From assembly GCA_964036665.1 (NCBI GenBank), contig OZ038531.1:13268168-13332167 (forward strand): a DNA stretch of 64,000 nucleotides, given 5' to 3'. Made by a program: the position numbers and the translations under genes. Below the pieces are notes generated by a model. It saw only the letters and a program-made list of their open reading frames with translations. It was not told the DNA's origin and did not search any database. This DNA is from Gordius sp. MW1 (lineage: Eukaryota > Nematomorpha > Gordioida > Gordea > Gordiidae). Of this stretch, positions 42,101 through 53,068 are shown in pieces (position 1 is the stretch's first letter; each line of letters starts with the position of its first letter).

Positions 42101-43690
42101 TTATTATCGAAACCACGTCTGAAAACGACAACTTTCATCGGATGAATACGGTTCAAAGAAAAATATGTGAAAAATTTAGAGGTAAAATATTTATTTTTTT
42201 CGATTCTATGTGAAAGCGCATAAAAAAATATATAAAAGTAAGCCAATTTGAGAATCCTATTATCCTCGATTGACTTCCGAAAAGAGGTTTTAAGTTGCGA
42301 GAACTATCATTTTGACAAAAGACAACGTTTTATAGTTGCGATTAGTTTGTTGTATCGCAACGTGAGTGCTTAATTTTTGAAAATGGCTCTATGCGATCAT
42401 GATTTCAAAGTAATAGTTTTCAGATCCTGATAAATTTTTACTTGGGATCATAGAAACCACGTCTGAAAACGACAACTTTCATCGGATGAATACGGTTCAA
42501 AGAAAAATATGTGAAAAATTTTGAGGTAAAAATATTTATTTTTTTCGATTCTATGTGAAAGAGCGTAAAAAAATATATAAAAGTAAGCCAATTTGAGAAT
42601 CCTATTATCCTTGATTGACTTCCGCAAAGAGGTTTTAAGCTGCGAGAACTATCATTTTGACAAAAGACAACGTTTTATTGTTGCGATTAGTTTGTTGTAT
42701 CGCAACGTGAGTGCTTAATTTTTCAAAAATGCATTATGTGATCATGATTTCAAAGTAATAGTTTTCAGATTCTTATAAATTTTTACTTGGGATCATAGAA
42801 ACCATGTCTGAAAACGACACCTTTCATCGGATGCATACGGTAGAAAGAAAAATATGTGAAAAATTTTGAGGTAAAAATATTTATTTTTTTGATTCTATGT
42901 AAAAGAGCATGAAAAAATATATAAAAGTAAGCCAATTTGAGTATCCTATTGTCCTCGATTTACTTCCGAAAAGAGGTTTTAAGCTGCGAGAACTATCATT
43001 TTGACAAAAGACAACGTTTTATTGTTGCGATTAGTTTGTTGTATCGCAGTGCTTAATTTTTCAAAAATGCACTATGCGATCATGATTTTAAAGTAATAGT
43101 TTTCTGATTCTGATAAATTTTTACTTTTTATCATCGAAACCACGTCTGAAAACGACAACTTTCATCGGATGCATACGGTTGAAAGAAAAATATGTGAAAA
43201 ATTTTGAGGTAAAAATATTTATTTTTTTCGATTCTATGTGAAAGAGCGTAAAAAAATATATAAAAGTAAGCCAATTTGAGAATCCTATTATCCTCGATTT
43301 ACTTCCGAAAAGAGGTTTTAAGCTGCGAGAAATATCATTTTGACAAAAGATAACGTTTTATTGTTGCGATTAGTTTGTTGTATCGCAACGTGAGTGCTTA
43401 ATTTTTTAAAAATGCACTATGCGATCATAATTTTAAAGTAATAGTTTTCTGATTCTGATAAATTATTACTTTTTATCATCGAAACCACCTCTGAAAACGA
43501 CAACTTTCATCGGATGCATACGGTTGAAAGAAAAATATGTGAAAAATTTTGAGGTAAAAATATTTATTTTTTTCGATTCTATGTGAAAGAGCATGAAAAA
43601 ATATATAAAAGTAAGCCAATTTGAGAATCCTATTATCCTCGATTTACTTCCGAAAAGAGGTTTTAAGCTGCGAGAACTATCATTTTGACA

Positions 43691-44035
43691 AAAGACAACG
43701 TTTTATTGTTGCGATTAGTTTGTAGTATCGCAACGTGAGTACTTAATTTTTCAAAAATGCACTATGCGATCATGATTTTAAAGTAATAGTTTTCTGATTC
43801 TGATAAATTTTTACTTTTTATCATCGAAACCACGTCTGAAAACGACAACTTTCATCGGATGCATACGGTTGAAAGAAAAATATGTGAAAAATTTTGAGGT
43901 AAAAATATTTATTTTTTTCGATTCTATGTGAAAGAGCGTAAAAAAATATATAAAAGTAAGCCAATTTGAGAATCCTATTATCCTCGATTCACTTCCGAAA
44001 AGAGGTTTTAAGCTGCGAGAACTATCATTTTGACA
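43691..44035. repeat. Representative satellite monomer with internal motifs
   Basis: One 345-bp unit, chosen because it matches the commonest form. It holds three conserved internal features. The first is an 8-bp inverted repeat, gttgcgat then atcgcaac, with an 11-nt spacer in most monomers (for example 2748-2774); this particular copy has a tgtag variant in the spacer. The second, in monomers reading tttttatcatcg, is an inverted repeat tgataaa/tttatca. The third is one perfect TATA-box-like tatataaaag followed by agccaatttgag. The length of 345 bp is close to two nucleosome repeats of about 172 bp, but I could not find two related halves within the monomer. Confidence 0.85.
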
Positions 44036-47000
44036 AAAGACAACGTTTTATTGTTGCGATTAGTTTGTTGTATCGCAACGTGAGTGCTTAATTTTTTAAA
44101 AATGCACTATGCGATCATGATTTCAAAGTAATAGTTTTCAGAATCTTATAAATTTTTACTTGGGATCATAGAAACCATGTCTGAAAACGACACCTTTCAT
44201 CGGATGCATACGGTAGAAAGAAAAATATGTGAAAAATTTTGAGGTAAAAATATTTATTTTTTTTGATTCTATGTAAAAGAGCATGAAAAAATATATAAAA
44301 GTAAGCCAATTTGAGAATCCTATTATCCTCGATTGACTTCCGCAAAGAGGTTTTAGGCTGCGAGAACTATCATTTTGACAAAAGACAACGTTTTATTGTT
44401 GCGATTAGTTTGTTGTATCGCAACGTGAGTGCTTAATTTTTCAAAAATGCATTATGTGATCATGATTTCAAAGTAATAGTTTTCAGAATCTTATAAATTT
44501 TTACTTGGGATCATAGAAACCATGTCTGAAAACGACACCTTTCATCGGATGCATACGGTAGAAAGAAAAATATGTGAAAAATTTTGAGGTAAAAATATTT
44601 ATTTTTTTTGATTCTATGTAAAAGAGCATGAAAAAATATATAAAAGTAAGCCAATTTGAGAATCCTATTATCCTCGATTGACTTCCGCAAAGAGGTTTTA
44701 GGCTGCGAGAACTATCATTTTGACAAAAGACAACGTTTTATTGTTGCGATTAGTTTGTTGTATCGCAACGTGAGTGCTTAATTTTTCAAAAATGCACTAT
44801 TCGATCATGATTTTAAAGTAATAGTTTTCTGATTCTGATAAATTTTTACTTTTTATCATCGAAACCACGTCTGAAAACGACAACTTTCATCGGATGCATA
44901 CGGTTGAAAGAAAAATATGTGAAAAATTTTGAGGTAAAAATATTTATTTTTTCCGATTCTATGTGAAAGAGCATGAAAAAATATATCAAAGTAAGCCAAT
45001 TTGAGAATCCTATTATCCTCGATTTACTTCCGAAAAGAGGTTTTACGCTGCGAGAACTATCATTTTGACAAAAGACAACGTTTTATTGTTGCGATTAGTT
45101 TGTTGTATCGCAACGTGAGTGCTTAATTTTTCAAAAATGCACTATGCGATCATGATTTTAAAGTAATAGTTTTCTGATTCTGATAAATTTTTACTTTTTA
45201 TCATCGAAACCACGTCTGAAAACGACAACTTTCATCGGATGCATACGGTTGAAAGAAAAATATGTGAAAAATTTTGAGGTAAAAATATTTATTTTTTTCG
45301 ATTCTATGTGAAAGAGCGTAAAAAAATATATAAAAGTAAGCCAATTTGAGAATCCTATTATCCTCGATTGACTTCCGCAAAGAGGTTTTAGGCTGCGAGA
45401 ACTATCATTTTGACAAAAGACAACGTTTTATTGTTGCGATTAGTTTGTTGTATCGCAACGTGAGTGCTTAATTTCTCAAAAATGCATTATGTGATCATGA
45501 TTTCAAAGTAATAGTTTTCAGAATCTTATAAATTTTTACTTGGGATCATAGAAACCATGTCTGAAAACGACACCTTTCATCGGATGCATACGGTAGAAAG
45601 AAAAATATGTGAAAAATTTTGAGGTAAAAATATTTATTTTTTTTGATTCTATGTAAAAGAGCATGAAAAAATATATAAAAGTAAGCCAATTTGAGAATCC
45701 TATTATCCTCGATTTACTTCCGAAAAGAGGTTTTAAGCTGCGAGAACTATCATTTTGACAAAAGACAACGTTTTATTGTTGCGATTAGTTTGTTGTATCG
45801 CAACGTAAGTGCTTAATTTTTCAAAAATGCACTATTCGATCATGATTTTAAAGTAATAGTTTTCTGATTCTGATAAATTTTTACTTTTTATCATCGAAAC
45901 CACGTCTGATAACGACAACTTTCATCGGATGCATACGGATGAAAGAAAAATATGTGAAAAATTTTGAGGTAAAAATATTTATTTTTTTCGATTCTTTGTG
46001 AAAGAGCATGAAAAAATATATAAAAGTAAGCCAATTTGAGAATCCTATTATCCTCGATTTACTTCCGAAAAGAGGTTTTAAGCTGCGAGAACTATCATTT
46101 TGACAAAAGACAACGTTTTATTGTTGCGATTAGTTTGTTGTATCGCAACGTGAGTGCTTAATTTTTCAAAAATGCACTATGCGATCATGATTTTAAAGTA
46201 ATAGTTTTCTGATTCTGATAAATTTTTACTTTTTATCATCGAAACCACGTCTGAAAACGACAACTTTCATCGGATGCATACGGTTGAAAGAAAAATATGT
46301 GAAAAATTTTGAGGTAAAAATATTTATTTTTTTCGATTCTATGTGAAAGAGCGTAAAAAAATATATAAAAGTAAGCCAATTTGAGAATCCTATTATCCTC
46401 GATTGACTTCCGCAAAGAGGTTTTAGGCTGCGAGAACTATCATTTTGACAAAAGACAACGTTTTATTGTTGCGATTAGTTTGTTGTATCGCAACGTGAGT
46501 GCTTAATTTTTCAAAAATGCATTATGTGATCATGATTTCAAAGTAATAGTTTTCAGAATCTTATAAATTTTTACTTGGGATCATAGAAACCATGTCTGAA
46601 AACGACACCTTTCATCGGATGCATACGGTAGAAAGAAAAATATGTGAAAAATTTTGAGGTAAAAATATTTATTTTTTTCGATTCTATGTGAAAGAGCATG
46701 AAAAAATATATAAAAGTAAGCCAATTTGAGAATCCTATTATCCTCGATTTACTTCCGAAAAGAGGTTTTAAGCTGCGAGAACTATCATTTTGACAAAAGA
46801 CAACGTTTTATTGTTGCGATTAGTTTGTAGTATCGCAACGTGAGTACTTAATTTTTCAAAAATGCACTATGCGATCATGATTTTAAAGTAATAGTTTTCT
46901 GATTCTGATAAATTTTTACTTTTTATCATCGAAACCACGTCTGAAAACGACAACTTTCATCGGATGCATACGGTTGAAAGAAAAATATGTGAAAAATTTT

Positions 47001-50000
47001 GAGGTAAAAATATTTATTTTTTTCGATTCTATGTGAAAGAGCGTAAAAAAATATATAAAAGTAAGCCAATTTGAGAATCCTATTATCCTCGATTCACTTC
47101 CGAAAAGAGGTTTTAAGCTGCGAGAACTATCATTTTGACAAAAGACAACGTTTTATTGTTGCGATTAGTTTGTTGTATCGCAACGTGAGTGCTTAATTTT
47201 TTAAAAATGCACTATGCGATCATGATTTCAAAGTAATAGTTTTCAGAATCTTATAAATTTTTACTTGGGATCATAGAAACCATGTCTGAAAACGACACCT
47301 TTCATCGGATGCATACGGTAGAAAGAAAAATATGTGAAAAATTTTGAGGTAAAAATATTTATTTTTTTTGATTCTATGTAAAAGAGCATGAAAAAATATA
47401 TAAAAGTAAGCCAATTTGAGAATCCTATTATCCTCGATTGACTTCCGCAAAGAGGTTTTAGGCTGCGAGAACTATCATTTTGACAAAAGACAACGTTTTA
47501 TTGTTGCGATTAGTTTGTTGTATCGCAACGTGAGTGCTTAATTTTTCAAAAATGCATTATGTGATCATGATTTCAAAGTAATAGTTTTCAGAATCTTATA
47601 AATTTTTACTTGGGATCATAGAAACCATGTCTGAAAACGACACCTTTCATCGGATGCATACGGTAGAAAGAAAAATATGTGAAAAATTTTGAGGTAAAAA
47701 TATTTATTTTTTTTGATTCTATGTAAAAGAGCATGAAAAAATATATAAAAGTAAGCCAATTTGAGAATCCTATTATCCTCGATTGACTTCCGCAAAGAGG
47801 TTTTAGGCTGCGAGAACTATCATTTTGACAAAAGACAACGTTTTATTGTTGCGATTAGTTTGTTGTATCGCAACGTGAGTGCTTAATTTTTCAAAAATGC
47901 ACTATTCGATCATGATTTTAAAGTAATAGTTTTCTGATTCTGATAAATTTTTACTTTTTATCATCGAAACCACGTCTGAAAACGACAACTTTCATCGGAT
48001 GCATACGGTTGAAAGAAAAATATGTGAAAAATTTTGAGGTAAAAATATTTATTTTTTCCGATTCTATGTGAAAGAGCATGAAAAAATATATCAAAGTAAG
48101 CCAATTTGAGAATCCTATTATCCTCGATTTACTTCCGAAAAGAGGTTTTACGCTGCGAGAACTATCATTTTGACAAAAGACAACGTTTTATTGTTGCGAT
48201 TAGTTTGTTGTATCGCAACGTGAGTGCTTAATTTTTCAAAAATGCACTATGCGATCATGATTTTAAAGTAATAGTTTTCTGATTCTGATAAATTTTTACT
48301 TTTTATCATCGAAACCACGTCTGAAAACGACAACTTTCATCGGATGCATACGGTTGAAAGAAAAATATGTGAAAAATTTTGAGGTAAAAATATTTATTTT
48401 TTTCGATTCTATGTGAAAGAGCGTAAAAAAATATATAAAAGTAAGCCAATTTGAGAATCCTATTATCCTCGATTGACTTCCGCAAAGAGGTTTTAGGCTG
48501 CGAGAACTATCATTTTGACAAAAGACAACGTTTTATTGTTGCGATTAGTTTGTTGTATCGCAACGTGAGTGCTTAATTTCTCAAAAATGCATTATGTGAT
48601 CATGATTTCAAAGTAATAGTTTTCAGAATCTTATAAATTTTTACTTGGGATCATAGAAACCATGTCTGAAAACGACACCTTTCATCGGATGCATACGGTA
48701 GAAAGAAAAATATGTGAAAAATTTTGAGGTAAAAATATTTATTTTTTTTGATTCTATGTAAAAGAGCATGAAAAAATATATAAAAGTAAGCCAATTTGAG
48801 AATCCTATTATCCTCGATTTACTTCCGAAAAGAGGTTTTAAGCTGCGAGAACTATCATTTTGACAAAAGACAACGTTTTATTGTTGCGATTAGTTTGTTG
48901 TATCGCAACGTAAGTGCTTAATTTTTCAAAAATGCACTATTCGATCATGATTTTAAAGTAATAGTTTTCTGATTCTGATAAATTTTTACTTTTTATCATC
49001 GAAACCACGTCTGATAACGACAACTTTCATCGGATGCATACGGATGAAAGAAAAATATGTGAAAAATTTTGAGGTAAAAATATTTATTTTTTTCGATTCT
49101 TTGTGAAAGAGCATGAAAAAATATATAAAAGTAAGCCAATTTGAGAATCCTATTATCCTCGATTTACTTCCGAAAAGAGGTTTTAAGCTGCGAGAACTAT
49201 CATTTTGACAAAAGACAACGTTTTATTGTTGCGATTAGTTTGTTGTATCGCAACGTGAGTGCTTAATTTTTCAAAAATGCACTATGCGATCATGATTTTA
49301 AAGTAATAGTTTTCTGATTCTGATAAATTTTTACTTTTTATCATCGAAACCACGTCTGAAAACGACAACTTTCATCGGATGCATACGGTTGAAAGAAAAA
49401 TATGTGAAAAATTTTGAGGTAAAAATATTTATTTTTTTCGATTCTATGTGAAAGAGCGTAAAAAAATATATAAAAGTAAGCCAATTTGAGAATCCTATTA
49501 TCCTCGATTGACTTCCGCAAAGAGGTTTTAGGCTGCGAGAACTATCATTTTGACAAAAGACAACGTTTTATTGTTGCGATTAGTTTGTTGTATCGCAACG
49601 TGAGTGCTTAATTTTTCAAAAATGCATTATGTGATCATGATTTCAAAGTAATAGTTTTCAGAATCTTATAAATTTTTACTTGGGATCATAGAAACCATGT
49701 CTGAAAACGACACCTTTCATCGGATGCATACGGTAGAAAGAAAAATATGTGAAAAATTTTGAGGTAAAAATATTTATTTTTTTTGATTCTATGTAAAAGA
49801 GCATGAAAAAATATATAAAAGTAAGCCAATTTGAGAATCCTATTATCCTCGATTTACTTCCGAAAAGAGGTTTTAAGCTGCGAGAACTATCATTTTGACA
49901 AAAGACAACGTTTTATTGTTGCGATTAGTTTGTTGTATCGCAACGTAAGTGCTTAATTTTTCAAAAATGCACTATTCGATCATGATTTTAAAGTAATAGT

Positions 50001-51752
50001 TTTCTGATTCTGATAAATTTTTACTTTTTATCATCGAAACCACGTCTGATAACGACAACTTTCATCGGATGCATACGGATGAAAGAAAAATATGTGAAAA
50101 ATTTTGAGGTAAAAATATTTATTTTTTTCGATTCTTTGTGAAAGAGCATGAAAAAATATATAAAAGTAAGCCAATTTGAGAATCCTATTATCCTCGATTT
50201 ACTTCCGAAAAGAGGTTTTAAGCTGCGAGAACTATCATTTTGACAAAAGACAACGTTTTATTGTTGCGATTAGTTTGTTGTATCGCAACGTGAGTGCTTA
50301 ATTTTTCAAAAATGCACTATGCGATCATGATTTTAAAGTAATAGTTTTCTGATTCTGATAAATTTTTACTTTTTATCATCGAAACCACGTCTGAAAACGA
50401 CAACTTTCATCGGATGCATACGGTTGAAAGAAAAATATGTGAAAAATTTTGAGGTAAAAATATTTATTTTTTTCGATTCTATGTGAAAGAGCGTAAAAAA
50501 ATATATAAAAGTAAGCCAATTTGAGAATCCTATTATCCTCGATTGACTTCCGCAAAGAGGTTTTAGGCTGCGAGAACTATCATTTTGACAAAAGACAACG
50601 TTTTATTGTTGCGATTAGTTTGTTGTATCGCAACGTGAGTGCTTAATTTTTCAAAAATGCATTATGTGATCATGATTTCAAAGTAATAGTTTTCAGAATC
50701 TTATAAATTTTTACTTGGGATCATAGAAACCATGTCTGAAAACGACACCTTTCATCGGATGCATACGGTAGAAAGAAAAATATGTGAAAAATTTTGAGGT
50801 AAAAATATTTATTTTTTTTGATTCTATGTAAAAGAGCATGAAAAAATATATAAAAGTAAGCCAATTTGAGAATCCTATTATCCTCGATTGACTTCCGCAA
50901 AGAGGTTTTAGGCTGCGAGAACTATCATTTTGACAAAAGACAACGTTTTATTGTTGCGATTAGTTTGTTGTATCGCAACGTGAGTGCTTAATTTTTCAAA
51001 AATGCACTATTCGATCATGATTTTAAAGTAATAGTTTTCTGATTCTGATAAATTTTTACTTTTTATCATCGAAACCACGTCTGAAAACGACAACTTTCAT
51101 CGGATGCATACGGTTGAAAGAAAAATATGTGAAAAATTTTGAGGTGAAAATATTTATTTTTTCCGATTCTATGTGAAAGAGCATGAAAAAATATATCAAA
51201 GTAAGCCAATTTGAGAATCCTATTATCCTCGATTTACTTCCGAAAAGAGGTTTTACGCTGCGAGAACTATCATTTTGACAAAAGACAACGTTTTATTGTT
51301 GCGATTAGTTTGTTGTATCGCAACGTGAGTGCTTAATTTTTCAAAAATGCACTATGCGATCATGATTTTAAAGTAATAGTTTTCTGATTCTGATAAATTT
51401 TTACTTTTTATCATCGAAACCACGTCTGAAAACGACAACTTTCATCGGATGCATACGGTTGAAAGAAAAATATGTGAAAAATTTTGAGGTAAAAATATTT
51501 ATTTTTTTCGATTCTATGTGAAAGAGCGTAAAAAAATATATAAAAGTAAGCCAATTTGAGAATCCTATTATCCTCGATTGACTTCCGCAAAGAGGTTTTA
51601 GGCTGCGAGAACTATCATTTTGACAAAAGACAACGTTTTATTGTTGCGATTAGTTTGTTGTATCGCAACGTGAGTGCTTAATTTCTCAAAAATGCATTAT
51701 GTGATCATGATTTCAAAGTAATAGTTTTCAGAATCTTATAAATTTTTACTTG

Positions 51753-51757
51753 GGATC
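51753..51757. repeat. Target-site duplication, left of LTR element
   Basis: The pentamer ggatc lies immediately before the left LTR and recurs at 57957-57961 right after the other LTR. The uninterrupted satellite reads cttgggatcatagaaacc, so exactly five bases were duplicated, as expected for Ty3/gypsy integration. Confidence 0.92.
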
Positions 51758-51804
51758 TGTAATATACGCGTATGTTTTAATAGACGTTAACATTATATAA
51801 ATAT

Positions 51805-51810
51805 TTTATT
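51805..51810 (-). promoter_or_regulatory. Polyadenylation signal AATAAA in the 3' LTR
   Basis: The plus strand reads tttatt, so the element strand carries AATAAA, about 50 bp before the end of the LTR. The position suits a 3'-end signal for the element transcript. The cleavage site cannot be placed. Confidence 0.55.
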
Positions 51811-52118
51811 CAAATCGTTAAGCAATCAATGCTTACCTATTTTTCACGGATAATAGAAACAAACGAAATATTTTACAATTAAATGACAAAAGTTATGGAA
51901 GTATTACATGCGAAAATGGCTACGTTTAAATTGGTGCAAAAATGAGGAGAGGGTGTAAGTACGTTGACGAGTGGGAGAGAGTTATATATAATGAGATCAA
52001 AATGGATAAGTGATAAGTGAATCTGAGTGTGTTGTCTTCAAATTTTATATATCGTGTTTCTCCACACCAACACAACACACCACAACTTCACAACAACAAT
52101 ATTGACAACTCCCCCATT

Positions 52119-52270
52119 GACGTATAACGAGCACCAGTAAATGATCTGACGTGATTGACGTGTAACGCGCACCAGTACATGACTTGACGTGATTGACGTG
52201 TAACGCGCACCAGTAACTGATCTGACGTGATTGACGTGTAACGCGCACCAGTAACTGAATAGATAGACGT
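52119..52270 (-). repeat. Four 38-bp tandem repeats in the 3' LTR (U3)
   Basis: Units start at 52119, 52157, 52195 and 52233, each containing gacgtgtaacgcgcaccagta or a close variant. The leftmost unit is the most diverged. Successive units are joined by tgacgtgattgacgt, giving a cluster of TGACGT motifs, the half-site bound by CREB/ATF-type bZIP factors. In element orientation the array lies upstream of the TATA box, where an enhancer would be expected. Confidence 0.85.
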
Positions 52271-52285
52271 ACGGCGATTACCACA

Positions 52286-52296
52286 CCATCCCCTTT
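52286..52296 (-). other. Polypurine tract
   Basis: The element strand reads AAAGGGGATGG directly before the TG of the 3' LTR. A purine run at this exact place is the plus-strand primer site of LTR elements. It holds one T, so the functional part may be the AAAGGGGA core. Confidence 0.75.
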
Positions 52297-52400
52297 AAGA
52301 AAGACCCCAAAGAGGACGGGAGCGGGGGGTCAAAAAAAATGTAGCGGGCCGTAAGGTACGGGAACGGCCTCCCCGATAGACGTCATTGGGTCCGCACTTG
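52297..52400. other. Short non-coding stretch before the polypurine tract
   Basis: About 100 bp between the end of the extra ORF and the polypurine tract. It includes a C/G-rich run near 52318-52330. I see no further feature. Confidence 0.6.
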
Positions 52401-53018
52401 CTACCCATTATTGCCGTCTGGCTGACCCCCTCGCTTTGATTCTCGAACCGCTAGATCGTATTCTAACAGCGTTACCGTCGCCATCGGCGCCAGTACCGCG
52501 TCCGTATTCACGACATCGGGTGGGTCAAGGTGCATCGCTACACTGACAGCAGCCTCACCCACGCCGGCGTTTACAGACCCTATCGACGAGACACTAGGCG
52601 CCCCCGGCGGTGTTACCGTTGTGCCTCCACACGAGGCCCTCCGATGCCGGCGTAGGCACAAACTACACCACCTTCGGGCAGCCCTGCGTCGCCCTCCGCG
52701 CGCCGCCGTCGGGGCAATCACCGTGCCCCCTCGGACCGGGCGAACCGGCGGAAGGACTTCTCTGGGATCCCTCCGAACCCCAGCAGTCGAGGTACCGCTG
52801 CCCCCAGCGCGTCCTCCTCGACTGATTCTACCACCTCGTTCTCTATTCCCGGGCTGCGGGGCACCGCCCTGGGAATATCTTCGTTCGTGGAAGCTCACCA
52901 TATGAGGGATACCGTCTCGGCCCACCACGAACGATACGAAAAGGTCCGTCGGGGCGTAAAGCGGATCAATCACTTCCACTTCCACCCTGAACCGGCACCA
53001 TGATGCGATAATGTCCAT
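52401..53018 (-). CDS. Extra 3' ORF of the retrotransposon, Arg/Gly-rich with a CCHC zinc knuckle
   Basis: A 205-residue open frame between pol and the 3' LTR, in a different frame from pol, starting about 50 bp after pol ends. Residues 1-45 form a hydrophobic/acidic mixed segment. Residues 50-115 are rich in Arg and Gly, with several RGG triplets and Pro. Residues 118-130 read CSLCLRRHRRASC, a CX2CX3HX4C zinc knuckle with the same spacing as the one in the gag-like protein. The C-terminal third is acidic to neutral and rich in Val and Ala. There is no signal peptide or convincing membrane segment, so it does not look like an envelope protein. The RGG and knuckle features suggest a nucleic-acid-binding protein, possibly gag-derived; that is inference. 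The region is markedly GC-rich compared with the rest of the element. The ORF may be expressed by splicing, but I did not identify sites. Confidence 0.6.
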   Translation of the reverse strand: MDIIASWCRFRVEVEVIDPLYAPTDLFVSFVVGRDGIPHMVSFHERRYSQGGAPQPGNRERGGRISRGGRAGGSGTSTAGVRRDPREVLPPVRPVRGGTVIAPTAARGGRRRAARRWCSLCLRRHRRASCGGTTVTPPGAPSVSSIGSVNAGVGEAAVSVAMHLDPPDVVNTDAVLAPMATVTLLEYDLAVRESKRGGQPDGNNG

Positions 53019-53068
53019 CTAATGCACAATAATAAATATACATATTATCGCATATCAAAGATAACCCA

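Larger units (their letters stand above)
36114..51757. repeat. 345-bp satellite array, middle block
   Basis: About 45 monomers in the same orientation as the left block, with the same landmarks. Three classes dominate here: one with tgcattatgtgatcatg and gggatcatagaaaccatg, one with tgcactatgcgatcatg and tttatcatcgaaacc, and one with ctgctctatgcgattatg and gaatacggttcaaag. The gaagacgac variant recurs at 37297, 39021 and 40401, spaced by five and then four monomers. From about 43.7 kb rightwards the array is strongly homogenised into a nine-monomer higher-order repeat. No gene is present. Confidence 0.97.
43691..51757. repeat. Nine-monomer higher-order repeat, 3105 bp, about 2.6 copies
   Basis: Rare variants repeat at exactly 3105 bp (9 x 345). 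The tcaaagtaag variant is at 44986, 48091 and 51196. The atttctcaaa variant is at 45471, 48576 and 51681. The tgtagtatcg variant is at 43721 and 46826, and the taagtgctta variant at 45806 and 48911. A further taagt copy at 49946 lies only 1035 bp after 48911, so a three-monomer duplication is nested in the pattern. The third copy is interrupted by the LTR element at 51758. Copies look nearly identical, which points to recent amplification. Confidence 0.88.
51758..52285 (-). repeat. 3' LTR of the Ty3/gypsy element
   Basis: 528 bp. On the element strand it begins TGTGGTAATCG and ends ATATTACA, with the standard TG...CA ends. It matches the other LTR at an offset of 5671 bp with no difference that I could find. 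It contains the 38-bp repeats, a TATA box and initiator, and a polyadenylation hexamer near its distal end. Confidence 0.95.

Noticed and set aside
52045-52284. 79-codon and 120-codon frames inside the LTRs (the latter at 57716-58078)
   Set aside because: They translate the 38-bp tandem repeats and, in the right copy, run on into satellite. No coding evidence.
52610-52905. Plus-strand Pro/Arg-rich frames opposite the extra 3' ORF
   Set aside because: GC-rich DNA opens several frames here. The minus-strand ORF is longer, lies on the element strand and holds the zinc knuckle. The competing frames do lower confidence in it somewhat.
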